From Actinomycetes bacterium (lineage in GTDB: Bacteria; Actinomycetota; Actinomycetes; Actinomycetales; Dermatophilaceae), in assembly GCA_023389095.1 (NCBI GenBank), contig JAEWFB010000212.1:1-7327 (forward strand): a stretch of 7,327 bases of DNA, in the 5' to 3' direction. Every line of letters starts with the position of its first letter. Position 1 is the first letter of the stretch. Under the pieces are notes generated by a model, which did not search any database, was not told the origin of the DNA, and saw nothing but the letters and a program-made list of their open reading frames with translations. The translations under genes were made by a program, and so were the position numbers. Below are positions 1-6,625 of the stretch, piece after piece.

Positions 1-149
1 AACCAGACGCCACACAGGACACCCAGTCACACGCCGGCCCCTCGAGACGAGGTATTGGCATCGATTTTTGACACGCTGTTGAGTTCTCAAGCATCAGACA
101 CACACCATCAACCACACCCACCAACGCAGGCGCGGCCTCCGGGGCAACC
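1..149 (-). other. rRNA operon leader (5' part of pre-rRNA, 16S gene expected beyond position 1)
   Basis: Downstream of the promoter the transcript first runs through an unusually G/U-rich stretch (about 125-92, nearly free of C and A in the RNA). It then reaches the conserved leader element at 90-61, and then TGCCAATACC and a small stem CCTCG/CGAGG (40-44 and 48-52). This order (promoter, leader boxes, then 16S within one to a few hundred bases) is the usual actinobacterial rrn layout. No mature 16S sequence is visible; its presence to the left is inferred. No open frame here looks like a protein gene. Confidence 0.7.
61..91 (-). promoter_or_regulatory. Conserved rrn leader element (boxA/antitermination region)
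   Basis: The minus strand carries TTGAGAACTCAACAG followed by CGTGTCAAAAATCGA. Mycobacterial rrn leaders have the closely similar TTTGAGAACTCAATAG around their boxA, and other actinobacterial rrn leaders carry TTGAGAACTCAACAG. The element is associated with Nus-factor antitermination and pre-rRNA processing. TTGAG/CTCAA (90-86 and 83-79) can also form a small inverted repeat. Confidence 0.75.
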
Positions 150-154
150 CTTCA

Positions 155-183
155 AACTTACCCGCCGCCTCGACCTGAGTCAA
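155..183 (-). promoter_or_regulatory. Strong rRNA-type sigma70 promoter
   Basis: On the minus strand TTGACT (183-178) and TAAGTT (160-155) are separated by exactly 17 nt, a near-ideal housekeeping promoter. The downstream sequence (GAAGGGTTGCCCC) places initiation at a G near 149 and resembles the start regions of rRNA operons in Micrococcales as I remember them. Together with the leader element at 61-90 it points to an rrn operon transcribed leftward out of the window. Confidence 0.75.
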
Positions 184-216
184 ACTCGCGAGCCGCTCCG
201 AAGAGGCACCTCACGC

Positions 217-234
217 GACCCTCCGGAGAGGGTC
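217..234 (-). repeat. 7-bp hairpin between the two rrn-type promoters
   Basis: GACCCTC (217-223) and GAGGGTC (228-234) form a perfect stem with a CGGA loop (UCCG in the minus-strand RNA). It lies 34 bp upstream of the -35 of the proximal promoter. It would be transcribed only from the upstream promoter or by read-through. Too short and without a U-tract, it is not a convincing terminator; a processing site or factor-binding site is possible. Confidence 0.3.
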
Positions 235-326
235 TGGCGGGTCCGACGGCCCCCGTCCATCAGGGCGGGTTTCCCATCGGTGTCAGGCCCCGGGACCCGG
301 CCGCCTCGGCGTCCGTTCCTCCCTGT

Positions 327-353
327 CGGGCTGACGTCGTAAACGTTAGCCCG
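327..353. repeat. Imperfect 11-bp inverted repeat over the upstream promoter -10
   Basis: Arms 327-337 (CGGGCTGACGT) and 343-353 (ACGTTAGCCCG) pair at ten of eleven positions, the exception being 333/347. The right arm covers the TAACGT -10. It could be a protein-binding site, a second hairpin that stops read-through from deoA, or chance. No U-tract follows in the minus-strand RNA. Confidence 0.3.
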
Positions 354-372
354 TGGACCCGGGCGAAGACAA
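343..372 (-). promoter_or_regulatory. Possible upstream rrn promoter
   Basis: On the minus strand TTGTCT (372-367) and TAACGT (348-343) are 18 nt apart. TAACGT fits the actinobacterial TANNNT form, and the -35 matches TTGACA at four of six positions. Initiation would be near 336. Tandem promoters are usual before rRNA operons, and this one lies about 190 bp upstream of the better one at 155-183. It starts 15 bp beyond the operon terminator, in an AT-richer patch. Confidence 0.45.
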
Positions 373-386
373 ATCCGCCTCCCCCG

Positions 387-412
387 AGCGGTGGACATAC
401 CCGTCCACCGCT
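387..412 (-). terminator. Terminator hairpin of the nucleoside operon
   Basis: AGCGGTGGAC (387-396) and GTCCACCGCT (403-412) form a perfect 10-bp stem with a 6-nt loop, starting 33 nt after the deoA stop. After one G/G mismatch two more pairs can form outside. The RNA downstream reads CGGGGGAGGCGGATTTGTCTT, so the U-richer stretch comes only about 13 nt after the stem. That is common for actinobacterial terminators, which often lack a clean U-tract. Its position, between deoA and the rrn-type promoters, argues that it insulates the two transcription units. Confidence 0.75.
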
Positions 413-444
413 GGGAGAGCACGCGATCCGGTCAGGCCACCCGC

Positions 445-1731
<1,287 letters not shown>

Positions 1732-1942
1732 GCGCCCATCATTCCCCAGCCGCGGGCCCACGGGAGCAGGCCCGGCCGTTTCCGCCACGGGCAGAGCGGA
1801 TGGCCCTGGGCGCCGGACGCGTCGGTCACGCGTACGCGTCACGGCCCACTCGACGGCTCCAGCGCGCCGTTGGACCACCCGCCGGCACACCTGCGCCGGG
1901 TCGATCGAGGCGGCCGAGACCTGCGACGGATCCGGAGGTGCG
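1732..1942 (-). other. 211-nt gap between cdd and deoA
   Basis: This is the only long gap inside the salvage half of the operon. The deoA frame stays open through most of it, back to a potential start at 1890, but the translation (Arg/Pro/Val-rich) has no resemblance to the family's N-terminus. It contains three ACGCGT copies (1817-1822, 1828-1833, 1834-1839) and a 6-bp stem CGGGCC/GGCCCG (1753-1758 and 1769-1774, 10-nt loop) without a U-tract. I see no convincing -10/-35 pair. It may hold an internal regulatory site or be the remnant of a lost reading frame. Confidence 0.5.
1817..1842. promoter_or_regulatory. ACGCGT cluster with palindrome, possible operator
   Basis: ACGCGT occurs three times in 23 bp (1817-1822, 1828-1833, 1834-1839), the first two 11 bp apart, about one helical turn. 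The last two form the perfect 12-bp palindrome ACGCGTACGCGT, flanked by direct GTCAC copies (1825-1829 and 1838-1842). Its place 86 nt or more upstream of deoA would suit a transcription-factor site. No regulator is identifiable here, and CG-rich palindromes arise easily in such DNA. Confidence 0.3.
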
Positions 1943-2344
1943 TCAGCTCCCAGCGGCGTCGAGGTCGGCCCGCCCGAACGCCTGCGGCAGCACCTGCGAC
2001 ATCGGCAGCACGCCCTCGGGTGTCATGAGCCGGCAGTCGGGTCCGCCGTTCTCCCAGAGCAGCTGGCGGCAGCGCCCGCAGGGCATGAGCGCCTGGCCGT
2101 CTCCCCCGACGCAGAACACGTGGGTGAGACGGCCACCGCCGGTGGCGTGCAGCTCGGAGACCATGCCGCACTCGGCGCAGAGGGCGACGCCGTACGCCGC
2201 GTTCTCGACGTTGCACCCGGCCACGACGCGTCCGTCGTCGACGAGCCCCGCCACCCCGACCCGGAAGTGCGAGTACGGCGCGTAGGCGCGCTCCATGAGC
2301 TCGACCGCGCGTCGCCGCAGGGCCTCCCAGTCGACGTCGGTCAC
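1943..2344 (-). CDS. cdd: Cytidine deaminase
   Basis: This 133-residue enzyme hydrolytically deaminates cytidine and deoxycytidine to uridine and deoxyuridine in the cytoplasm. Its length fits the small homotetrameric class. Active-site features are complete: CNVENAAYG (44-52), in which Asn45 and Glu47 hold the ribose; CAE (56-58), with Zn ligand Cys56 and catalytic Glu58; and PCGRCRQ (88-94), with Zn ligands Cys89 and Cys92. The N-terminal APYSHFRVGVA (22-32) is also typical. The GTG start overlaps the stop of the second permease as GTGA, with AAGGG at 2358-2354 and a 9-nt spacer. Coupling to the importer suggests that imported cytidine is deaminated at once, supplying substrate for the phosphorylase encoded next. 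Cytosine deaminase or blasticidin-S deaminase are less likely given the intact CNVEN motif. Confidence 0.96.
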   Translation of the reverse strand: MTDVDWEALRRRAVELMERAYAPYSHFRVGVAGLVDDGRVVAGCNVENAAYGVALCAECGMVSELHATGGGRLTHVFCVGGDGQALMPCGRCRQLLWENGGPDCRLMTPEGVLPMSQVLPQAFGRADLDAAGS

Positions 2345-3615
2345 TGGGCCTCGCCCTTGCGGTACACGACGCCGTCGGCGGCCGGCATCCGCAGGCGCTG
2401 CGAGGCGAAGGCGAGGACGAGCAGGGTCGCGACGTAGGGCGTCATGCCGGTGAACTCGTCGGGGACGCTCGGCGCGGACAGGAACCAGCCGAGGGCGAGC
2501 ACACCCATGACCACCATGGGCACCCCGGTGAGTGGCTTGCCCTGCCGGCGCCGGACGAACTGCCAGACGCCCCAGGCGACGAGGGCGAGGGCGATCGGCA
2601 GCAGGTAGGCGCGGACGACGTCGCCGCCGCCGCGCAGCTGGATCGCGTCGGTGTAGCCGAAGAGGGCCGCACCGCCGGCGAGACCACCCGGCCGCCAGTT
2701 GCCGAAGATCATCGCGGCGAGGCCGATGAAGCCTCGGCCACCCGTCTGACCCTCGCGGTAGAGGTTGCTGGCCACGAGCACGAGGAAGCCACCCGCCAGC
2801 CCGGCCAGGCCGCCGGACACGAGCACCGCGGTGAACTTGTAGCGGTAGACGTTGATGCCGAGGGTCTCGGCCGCCACCGGCGACTCACCGCACGAGCGCA
2901 GCCGAAGGCCGAAGGACGTGTGCCACAGCACCCACCACGTGAGCACGAGCAGGAGCACGGCGATCAGCGTCAGGACGTTGAGGTTGGTCGTCGCGGCACG
3001 CACCAGCGCGGCGAGGTCGGACACGAGCCACCAGTGCTTCTGCTCGAGGGTCTCGAGCGGGTCCGAGACCCCGGGGACCGACAGGAACGGCAACTGCTGC
3101 AGCGGCGGGGACTGCGTCGGGCCACCGCCCGGCAGGCTGGTGAAGGTGCGGACCGCGAGGTACGCGCCGGCGCCGAGGCCCAGCAGGTTGATGGCCACGC
3201 CCGACACGATGTGGTCCACGCCGAACACGACGGTGGCGAGGGCGTGGATCGCGCCCCCGACGACGCCCATGAGGATGGCGCCGAGGATGCCCGCCCAGGG
3301 GCCGTAGTGGTAGCCGAAGAACGCGCCACCCCACGTCCCGAGGATCATCATCCCCTCGAGGCCGATGTTGACGACGCCCGCGCGCTCGCTCCAGAGGCCG
3401 CCGAGGCCCGCGAGGCCGATGGGCATCGCCAGCCCGATGGCGGCCATCAGCGCGCCGGAGGAGTCGATGTCGTTGGCGCCGGTGATGACCCGGACGGTCG
3501 AGACGACGACGATGCCGCCGAGCACGACGGCCACCCAGAACCAGCGGGGTCGCCCGCTGCGCTTGGCCACCGGGGCAACGGCGGGAGCGGTCTCGGTGAT
3601 GACGGGGGCGCTCAT
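2341..3615 (-). CDS. Nucleoside ABC importer permease, second subunit (NupQ/YufQ-like)
   Basis: This 424-residue membrane protein is the partner half-channel to the upstream permease. It carries the family motif VNIGLEGMM (82-90), the ATPase-contact stretch RSCGESPVAAETLGI (240-254) and the segment EGQTGGRGFIGLAAMIFGNW (288-307), which is strongly conserved in nucleoside importer permeases. Hydrophobic spans are at about 26-44, 56-75, 86-101, 107-131, 136-156, 213-230, 262-282, 296-320, 335-354, 364-381 and 393-405. A polar N-terminal tail of about 24 residues precedes the first span. It is longer than many relatives (often 310-350 residues), owing to this tail and to two extra hydrophobic spans after residue 360. 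The ATG overlaps the upstream stop as ATGA, with AAGGAG at 3628-3623 and a 7-nt spacer. Its own stop overlaps the cdd start as GTGA. Confidence 0.94.
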   Translation of the reverse strand: MSAPVITETAPAVAPVAKRSGRPRWFWVAVVLGGIVVVSTVRVITGANDIDSSGALMAAIGLAMPIGLAGLGGLWSERAGVVNIGLEGMMILGTWGGAFFGYHYGPWAGILGAILMGVVGGAIHALATVVFGVDHIVSGVAINLLGLGAGAYLAVRTFTSLPGGGPTQSPPLQQLPFLSVPGVSDPLETLEQKHWWLVSDLAALVRAATTNLNVLTLIAVLLLVLTWWVLWHTSFGLRLRSCGESPVAAETLGINVYRYKFTAVLVSGGLAGLAGGFLVLVASNLYREGQTGGRGFIGLAAMIFGNWRPGGLAGGAALFGYTDAIQLRGGGDVVRAYLLPIALALVAWGVWQFVRRRQGKPLTGVPMVVMGVLALGWFLSAPSVPDEFTGMTPYVATLLVLAFASQRLRMPAADGVVYRKGEAQ

Positions 3616-4733
3616 GCCACCGCTCCTTCCGTCGGGGCGCCGGCTTGCCGGGCGAGCTCGCTGGCGACGCGACGCTGCTCGAGGGCCACGTTCGCGCGAC
3701 GCACGACCTCGTAGGCGATGACGACGGACAGCACGATGACTCCCTGGATGACGAGGACGAGCCGGTCGCTGACGCCGGCGCTGATCTGCAGGCCGTTGCC
3801 CTGCGCGTCGAGGTAGGCCCACAGCAGCGCCGCGAAGCCGATCCCGACGGGGTGGTTGCGGCCGAGCAGGGCGATCGCGATGCCGGCGAAGCCGAGGCCG
3901 GCCTGGACGGTGTCGCCGTAGACGTAGTCCTGTCCGAAGAGCAGCGGCATGCCCACGAGGCCGGCCGCGGCGCCGGAGATGAGCATCGAGGTCAGCACCA
4001 TCCGCTTGACCTTGACGCCGCTCGCGACGGCCGCCGACTCGGAGCGGCCGGTCGTGCGCAGGTCGAACCCGAAGCGGGTCTTGTTGATGACGAACCAGTA
4101 GAGGACGCCGACGAAGATCGCGAGCAGCACGAGGCCGTAGACCTTGCTCGGGGTCGCGATGATCCCGTCGAGCGAGATGCCGGGGACCCGCGAGTCCGCC
4201 GGCAGGGGCTTCGTGTTCGTGGCGTTGCTGCCCGATACCTTCTCGGCCGTCTTGCCGAGCAGGAAGGCCACGAGGAAGGTCGCGATGGCGTTGAGCATGA
4301 TGGTGGAGATGACCTCGGAGACGCCACGCGTCACCTTGAGCACGCCGGCGATGCCGGCCCAGACGGCTCCGGAGGCCATCGCGACGATGATCGCGACGAT
4401 GATGTTGAGCCAGCCGGGCAGGTAGCCCTGGCCGGCGAAGAGCGCCGCGGCGAACGAGGCCACGCGGTACTGGCCGTCGACACCGATGTTGAACAGGTTC
4501 ATCCGGAAGCCGATGGCCACCGCGATCGCCGAGAGGTAGTAGACCGAGGCGGCGTTGATGATCGCGACGACCTGCCGCGGCAGCGGAGCCTTGAACAGCT
4601 GCGCCCAGACCGCGCCCACGGGGTCGCCCGCGACGTACAGGATGATGCTCGTCACCACGACGGCCACGACGATGGACAGGAGCGGCGCCGCGATCGCCAT
4701 GAGGATGCGGCGGACGTCCAGGCGGGCGGTCAT
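3612..4733 (-). CDS. Nucleoside ABC importer permease, first subunit (NupP/YufP-like)
   Basis: This 373-residue integral membrane protein is one half of the translocation channel and belongs to the branched-chain/ribose-type permease family (BPD_transp_2). The family motif FNIGVDGQ is at 81-88. Hydrophobic spans lie near 11-34, 59-77, 92-108, 110-131, 144-160, 198-216, 247-264, 278-291, 297-310 and 326-345. The cytoplasmic stretch TTGRSESAAVASGV (227-240) sits where this family contacts the ATPase. The ATG overlaps the ATPase stop as ATGA. GAGGGG at 4747-4742 provides a ribosome-binding site with an 8-nt spacer, which fixes this start. The same frame stays open far upstream, but that part lies inside the ATPase gene, is Arg-rich and is not coding. 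The gene ends in another ATGA overlap with the second permease, so the two half-channels are probably made in a coupled way. Confidence 0.94.
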   Translation of the reverse strand: MTARLDVRRILMAIAAPLLSIVVAVVVTSIILYVAGDPVGAVWAQLFKAPLPRQVVAIINAASVYYLSAIAVAIGFRMNLFNIGVDGQYRVASFAAALFAGQGYLPGWLNIIVAIIVAMASGAVWAGIAGVLKVTRGVSEVISTIMLNAIATFLVAFLLGKTAEKVSGSNATNTKPLPADSRVPGISLDGIIATPSKVYGLVLLAIFVGVLYWFVINKTRFGFDLRTTGRSESAAVASGVKVKRMVLTSMLISGAAAGLVGMPLLFGQDYVYGDTVQAGLGFAGIAIALLGRNHPVGIGFAALLWAYLDAQGNGLQISAGVSDRLVLVIQGVIVLSVVIAYEVVRRANVALEQRRVASELARQAGAPTEGAVA

Positions 4734-6436
4734 CGGGTCGTCCCCTCGTCGTGGGTGCCGGCATCGGGAGCGTCGGCTGTCGCGTCGGTGGCGGCGGGCG
4801 CGTCGGTGGCGGACGCGTCGGTGGCGGGAGTCCCGCTGTTCGCGTCGGTGGTTGCGGTGTGCGCACCGGTCATGGCGGCGCCGAGCTCCTCGCGGGTCAC
4901 GGTGTCCGGGTCGAACTCGTGGGACAGGCGCCCGCGCAGGATGACGCGGATGGTGTCGGACAGGCCGACGAGCTCCTCGAGGTCGGCCGAGATGAGCAGG
5001 ACGCCCAGGCCGTCGCGGCGGGCCGCCTTGATGTGGTCCCAGATCGCGGCCTGCGCGCCGACGTCGACGCCGCGGGTCGGGTGGGCGGCGATGAGCACGC
5101 GCGGGCTGCGACGCATCTCGCGGCCGATGATGAGCTTCTGCTGGTTGCCGCCCGACAGCGACCCGGAGGTCACGTTGATCGAGGGCGTGCGCACGTCGAA
5201 CTCCTCGACGATCGTCTCGGTCTCGCGCTTGGCCGCGCTCGCGTTGACGAGGATGCCGCGCGGACCGGTGACGTTGATGGCCTCGGTCTGGTGGCCGAGG
5301 ATGACGTTCTCCCACAGCGGCGCCTCGAGCAGGAGCGCGTGGCGGTGGCGGTCCTCGGGGATGTAGCCGATGCCGGCCTCCCGGATCTCGCGGACCTGCC
5401 AGTCGGAGATGTCGACGTCTCCGAGCAGGATGCGCCCGCTCGACGGCTCGAGTATGCCCATGATGACCTCGACGAGCTCGGCCTGGCCGTTGCCCTCGAC
5501 GCCGGCGATGCCGACGATCTCCCCGGCGTGGATCGTCAGGTCGATGTCCTCGAGGAGGGCGCGCCCTCCGGCGGGGTCGGCCAACGAGGTGTCCTCGATC
5601 GTCAGCAGCGGGGTGTCGGTGACCGTGGACTCCTCGGTCGAGGGCGAGGGCAGCTCGGAACCGACCATGAGCTCGGCGAGCTGGCGCGGCGTGACGCCGG
5701 ACGGGTCGACCTCGGCGACGGTGGTGCCGCGCCGGATGACGGTGATCGCGTCGGCGACCTTGAGGACCTCGTCGAGCTTGTGCGAGATGAACACGACCGT
5801 CAGCCCCTCGGACTTCAGCTCGCGGAGGTTCTCGAAGAGCTCGTCGACCTCCTGCGGCACGAGGACCGCGGTCGGCTCGTCGAGGATGATGATGCGGGCG
5901 CCGCGGTAGAGCACCTTGAGGATCTCGATGCGCTGGCGTGCGCCGACGCCCAGGTCGGCCACCAGCGCGTCCGGACGCACGCCGAGGCCGTAGGCGTCGG
6001 ATAGCTCGCGGATCTTGGTGCGGGCGGTGTCGCCGATGCCGTGCAGCTTCTCCGCGCCGAGGACCACGTTCTCGAGGACCGTGAGGTTGTCGGCGAGCTG
6101 GAAGTGCTGGAAGACCATGCCGATGCCGGCCTCGATGGCATCGGAGGGCGACCGCAGCTGGCGGGCCTGGCCGTCGACCTCGATGGTGCCCTCGTCGGGC
6201 TGCTGGACCCCGTAGAGGATCTTCATGAGCGTCGACTTGCCGGCGCCGTTCTCGCCGACGATCGCATGGACCGTGCCCTTGTCGACGGTCAGCGCGATGT
6301 CCTTGTTGGCGACGACGCCCGGAAAGCGCTTCGTGATGCCCTCGAGCCGGACGGCCGGGGCGCCGTGGTGGACGGCCGCCGGAGGCTCGCCGGGCGCGCC
6401 CCCGGTCACGGACTCGTTGGTGACGATGACACACAC
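4730..6436 (-). CDS. Nucleoside ABC importer ATPase with two nucleotide-binding domains
   Basis: This 568-residue cytoplasmic ATPase drives nucleoside import; B. subtilis NupO (YufO) is the counterpart. Domain 1 (about 28-260) has Walker A GENGAGKST (61-69), Q-loop MVFQ (107-110), the degenerate signature LGVGARQ (162-168), Walker B IIILDEP (182-188) with catalytic E187, and H-loop H219. Domain 2 (about 277-525) has a P-loop without Lys (GVEGNGQAE, 312-320), a good LSGGNQQ signature (427-433), and AAHPTRG in place of LDEPTRG, so H452 replaces the catalytic Glu. Unequal sites are usual in this family, so domain 1 probably hydrolyses ATP. Residues from about 523 form an Ala/Thr/Asp-rich tail. 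The stop overlaps the next start as ATGA. Start: GTG at 6436 is the first possible in-frame start, because a TGA lies two codons upstream. AGGAG abuts it without a spacer, so a later start, such as GTG at 6409, remains possible. Confidence 0.95.
   Translation of the reverse strand: MCVIVTNESVTGGAPGEPPAAVHHGAPAVRLEGITKRFPGVVANKDIALTVDKGTVHAIVGENGAGKSTLMKILYGVQQPDEGTIEVDGQARQLRSPSDAIEAGIGMVFQHFQLADNLTVLENVVLGAEKLHGIGDTARTKIRELSDAYGLGVRPDALVADLGVGARQRIEILKVLYRGARIIILDEPTAVLVPQEVDELFENLRELKSEGLTVVFISHKLDEVLKVADAITVIRRGTTVAEVDPSGVTPRQLAELMVGSELPSPSTEESTVTDTPLLTIEDTSLADPAGGRALLEDIDLTIHAGEIVGIAGVEGNGQAELVEVIMGILEPSSGRILLGDVDISDWQVREIREAGIGYIPEDRHRHALLLEAPLWENVILGHQTEAINVTGPRGILVNASAAKRETETIVEEFDVRTPSINVTSGSLSGGNQQKLIIGREMRRSPRVLIAAHPTRGVDVGAQAAIWDHIKAARRDGLGVLLISADLEELVGLSDTIRVILRGRLSHEFDPDTVTREELGAAMTGAHTATTDANSGTPATDASATDAPAATDATADAPDAGTHDEGTTR
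4782..4854 (-). repeat. Imperfect in-frame repeats coding the Thr-Asp-Ala tail of the ATPase
   Basis: The plus-strand unit GCGTCGGTGGCGG occurs at 4782-4794, 4800-4812 and 4815-4827, with a diverged copy at 4842-4854. Start-to-start distances are 18, 15 and 27 nt, all multiples of three, so the reading frame is kept. On the minus strand the units encode Ala-Thr-Asp-Ala motifs in the last 45 residues of the ATPase, beyond the conserved nucleotide-binding domain. The segment is probably disordered and prone to length change by slippage. Confidence 0.7.
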
Positions 6437-6447
6437 TCCTCATGCGG

Positions 6448-6465
6448 GCCCGCCTCGACGCGGGC
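6448..6465 (-). other. Small hairpin just 5' of the ATPase ribosome-binding site
   Basis: GCCCGC (6448-6453) and GCGGGC (6460-6465) form a 6-bp all-GC stem with a 6-nt loop, ending 7 nt before the AGGAG at 6440-6436. Its closeness to the ribosome-binding site could affect translation of the ATPase. Such short GC stems are also common by chance in DNA of this composition. Confidence 0.35.
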
Positions 6466-6473
6466 ATCGGTCG

Positions 6474-6501
6474 AGTATTCAACCAGCACTGGCGAACCTA
6501 A
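6474..6501 (-). promoter_or_regulatory. Possible weak internal promoter ahead of the ATPase
   Basis: On the minus strand TTAGGT (6501-6496) and AATACT (6479-6474) are separated by 16 nt, a loose match to a sigma70-type promoter. Initiation near 6467 would leave a leader of about 30 nt before the ATPase start. Both hexamers deviate from consensus, and this AT-richer patch could be coincidental. If real, it would allow expression of the transporter core independent of the hairpin upstream. Confidence 0.2.
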
Positions 6502-6543
6502 CGCGCCACGACGTGCCGGGAGGGGAACTCGGGGAAGATGCGA

Positions 6544-6577
6544 CGGCCCGGACGACGCACACGCGTCGCCCGGGCCG
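6544..6577 (-). terminator. Strong hairpin between binding protein and ATPase: attenuator or mRNA-stabilising stem
   Basis: Arms 6544-6558 and 6563-6577 pair over 15 bp around a 4-nt loop. The one imperfect position (6552/6569) is A/C on the plus strand but a U-G wobble in the minus-strand RNA, so the structure favours the operon transcript. It begins 48 nt past the stop of the binding-protein gene. The following RNA (TCGCATCTTCCCC) is only mildly U-rich, so this is not a textbook rho-independent terminator. In many ABC operons a hairpin at this position makes the binding protein more abundant than the membrane parts, by partial termination or by blocking 3' exonucleases. That role is inferred here. 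Confidence 0.7.
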
Positions 6578-6625
6578 GCCAGAGGTACGGCCGCACCGGC
6601 CGCTCCCCTGTCGAGAACGAGGCGA

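Noticed and set aside
258..286. CTGACA on the minus strand (286-281) as the -35 of a third rrn promoter
   Set aside because: No TANNNT-type -10 lies 16-19 nt downstream; the sequence there reads CTGATGG.
55..342. Plus-strand open frame of 95 codons at the left end
   Set aside because: It covers the rrn-type promoter and leader read on the other strand; the translation is Pro/Arg-rich and unlike a real protein.
1732..1890. 53-codon N-terminal extension of deoA
   Set aside because: The family's N-terminus matches the GTG at 1731. The extension is Arg/Pro/Val-rich, with no family similarity or strong ribosome-binding site seen.
2341..4866. Long minus-strand open frame suggesting an N-terminally extended second permease
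   Set aside because: The family-like sequence begins at the ATG at 3615, which has a good ribosome-binding site. Upstream residues are an Arg/Pro-rich shadow of the first permease.
3645..5366. Plus-strand open frame of 573 codons opposite permease and ATPase genes
   Set aside because: It is antisense shadow of two conserved genes, with Asp/Glu/Arg/Gly-rich low-complexity translation and no recognisable domain.
4751..6004. Plus-strand open frame of 417 codons opposite the ATPase
   Set aside because: It is antisense shadow, highly charged and repetitive, caused by GC bias.
3612..6482. Very long minus-strand open frame (956 codons) that could look like a fusion upstream of the first permease
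   Set aside because: Only the part from 4733 onward is permease. The upstream part is an Arg/His-rich out-of-frame reading of the ATPase gene, kept open by high GC.
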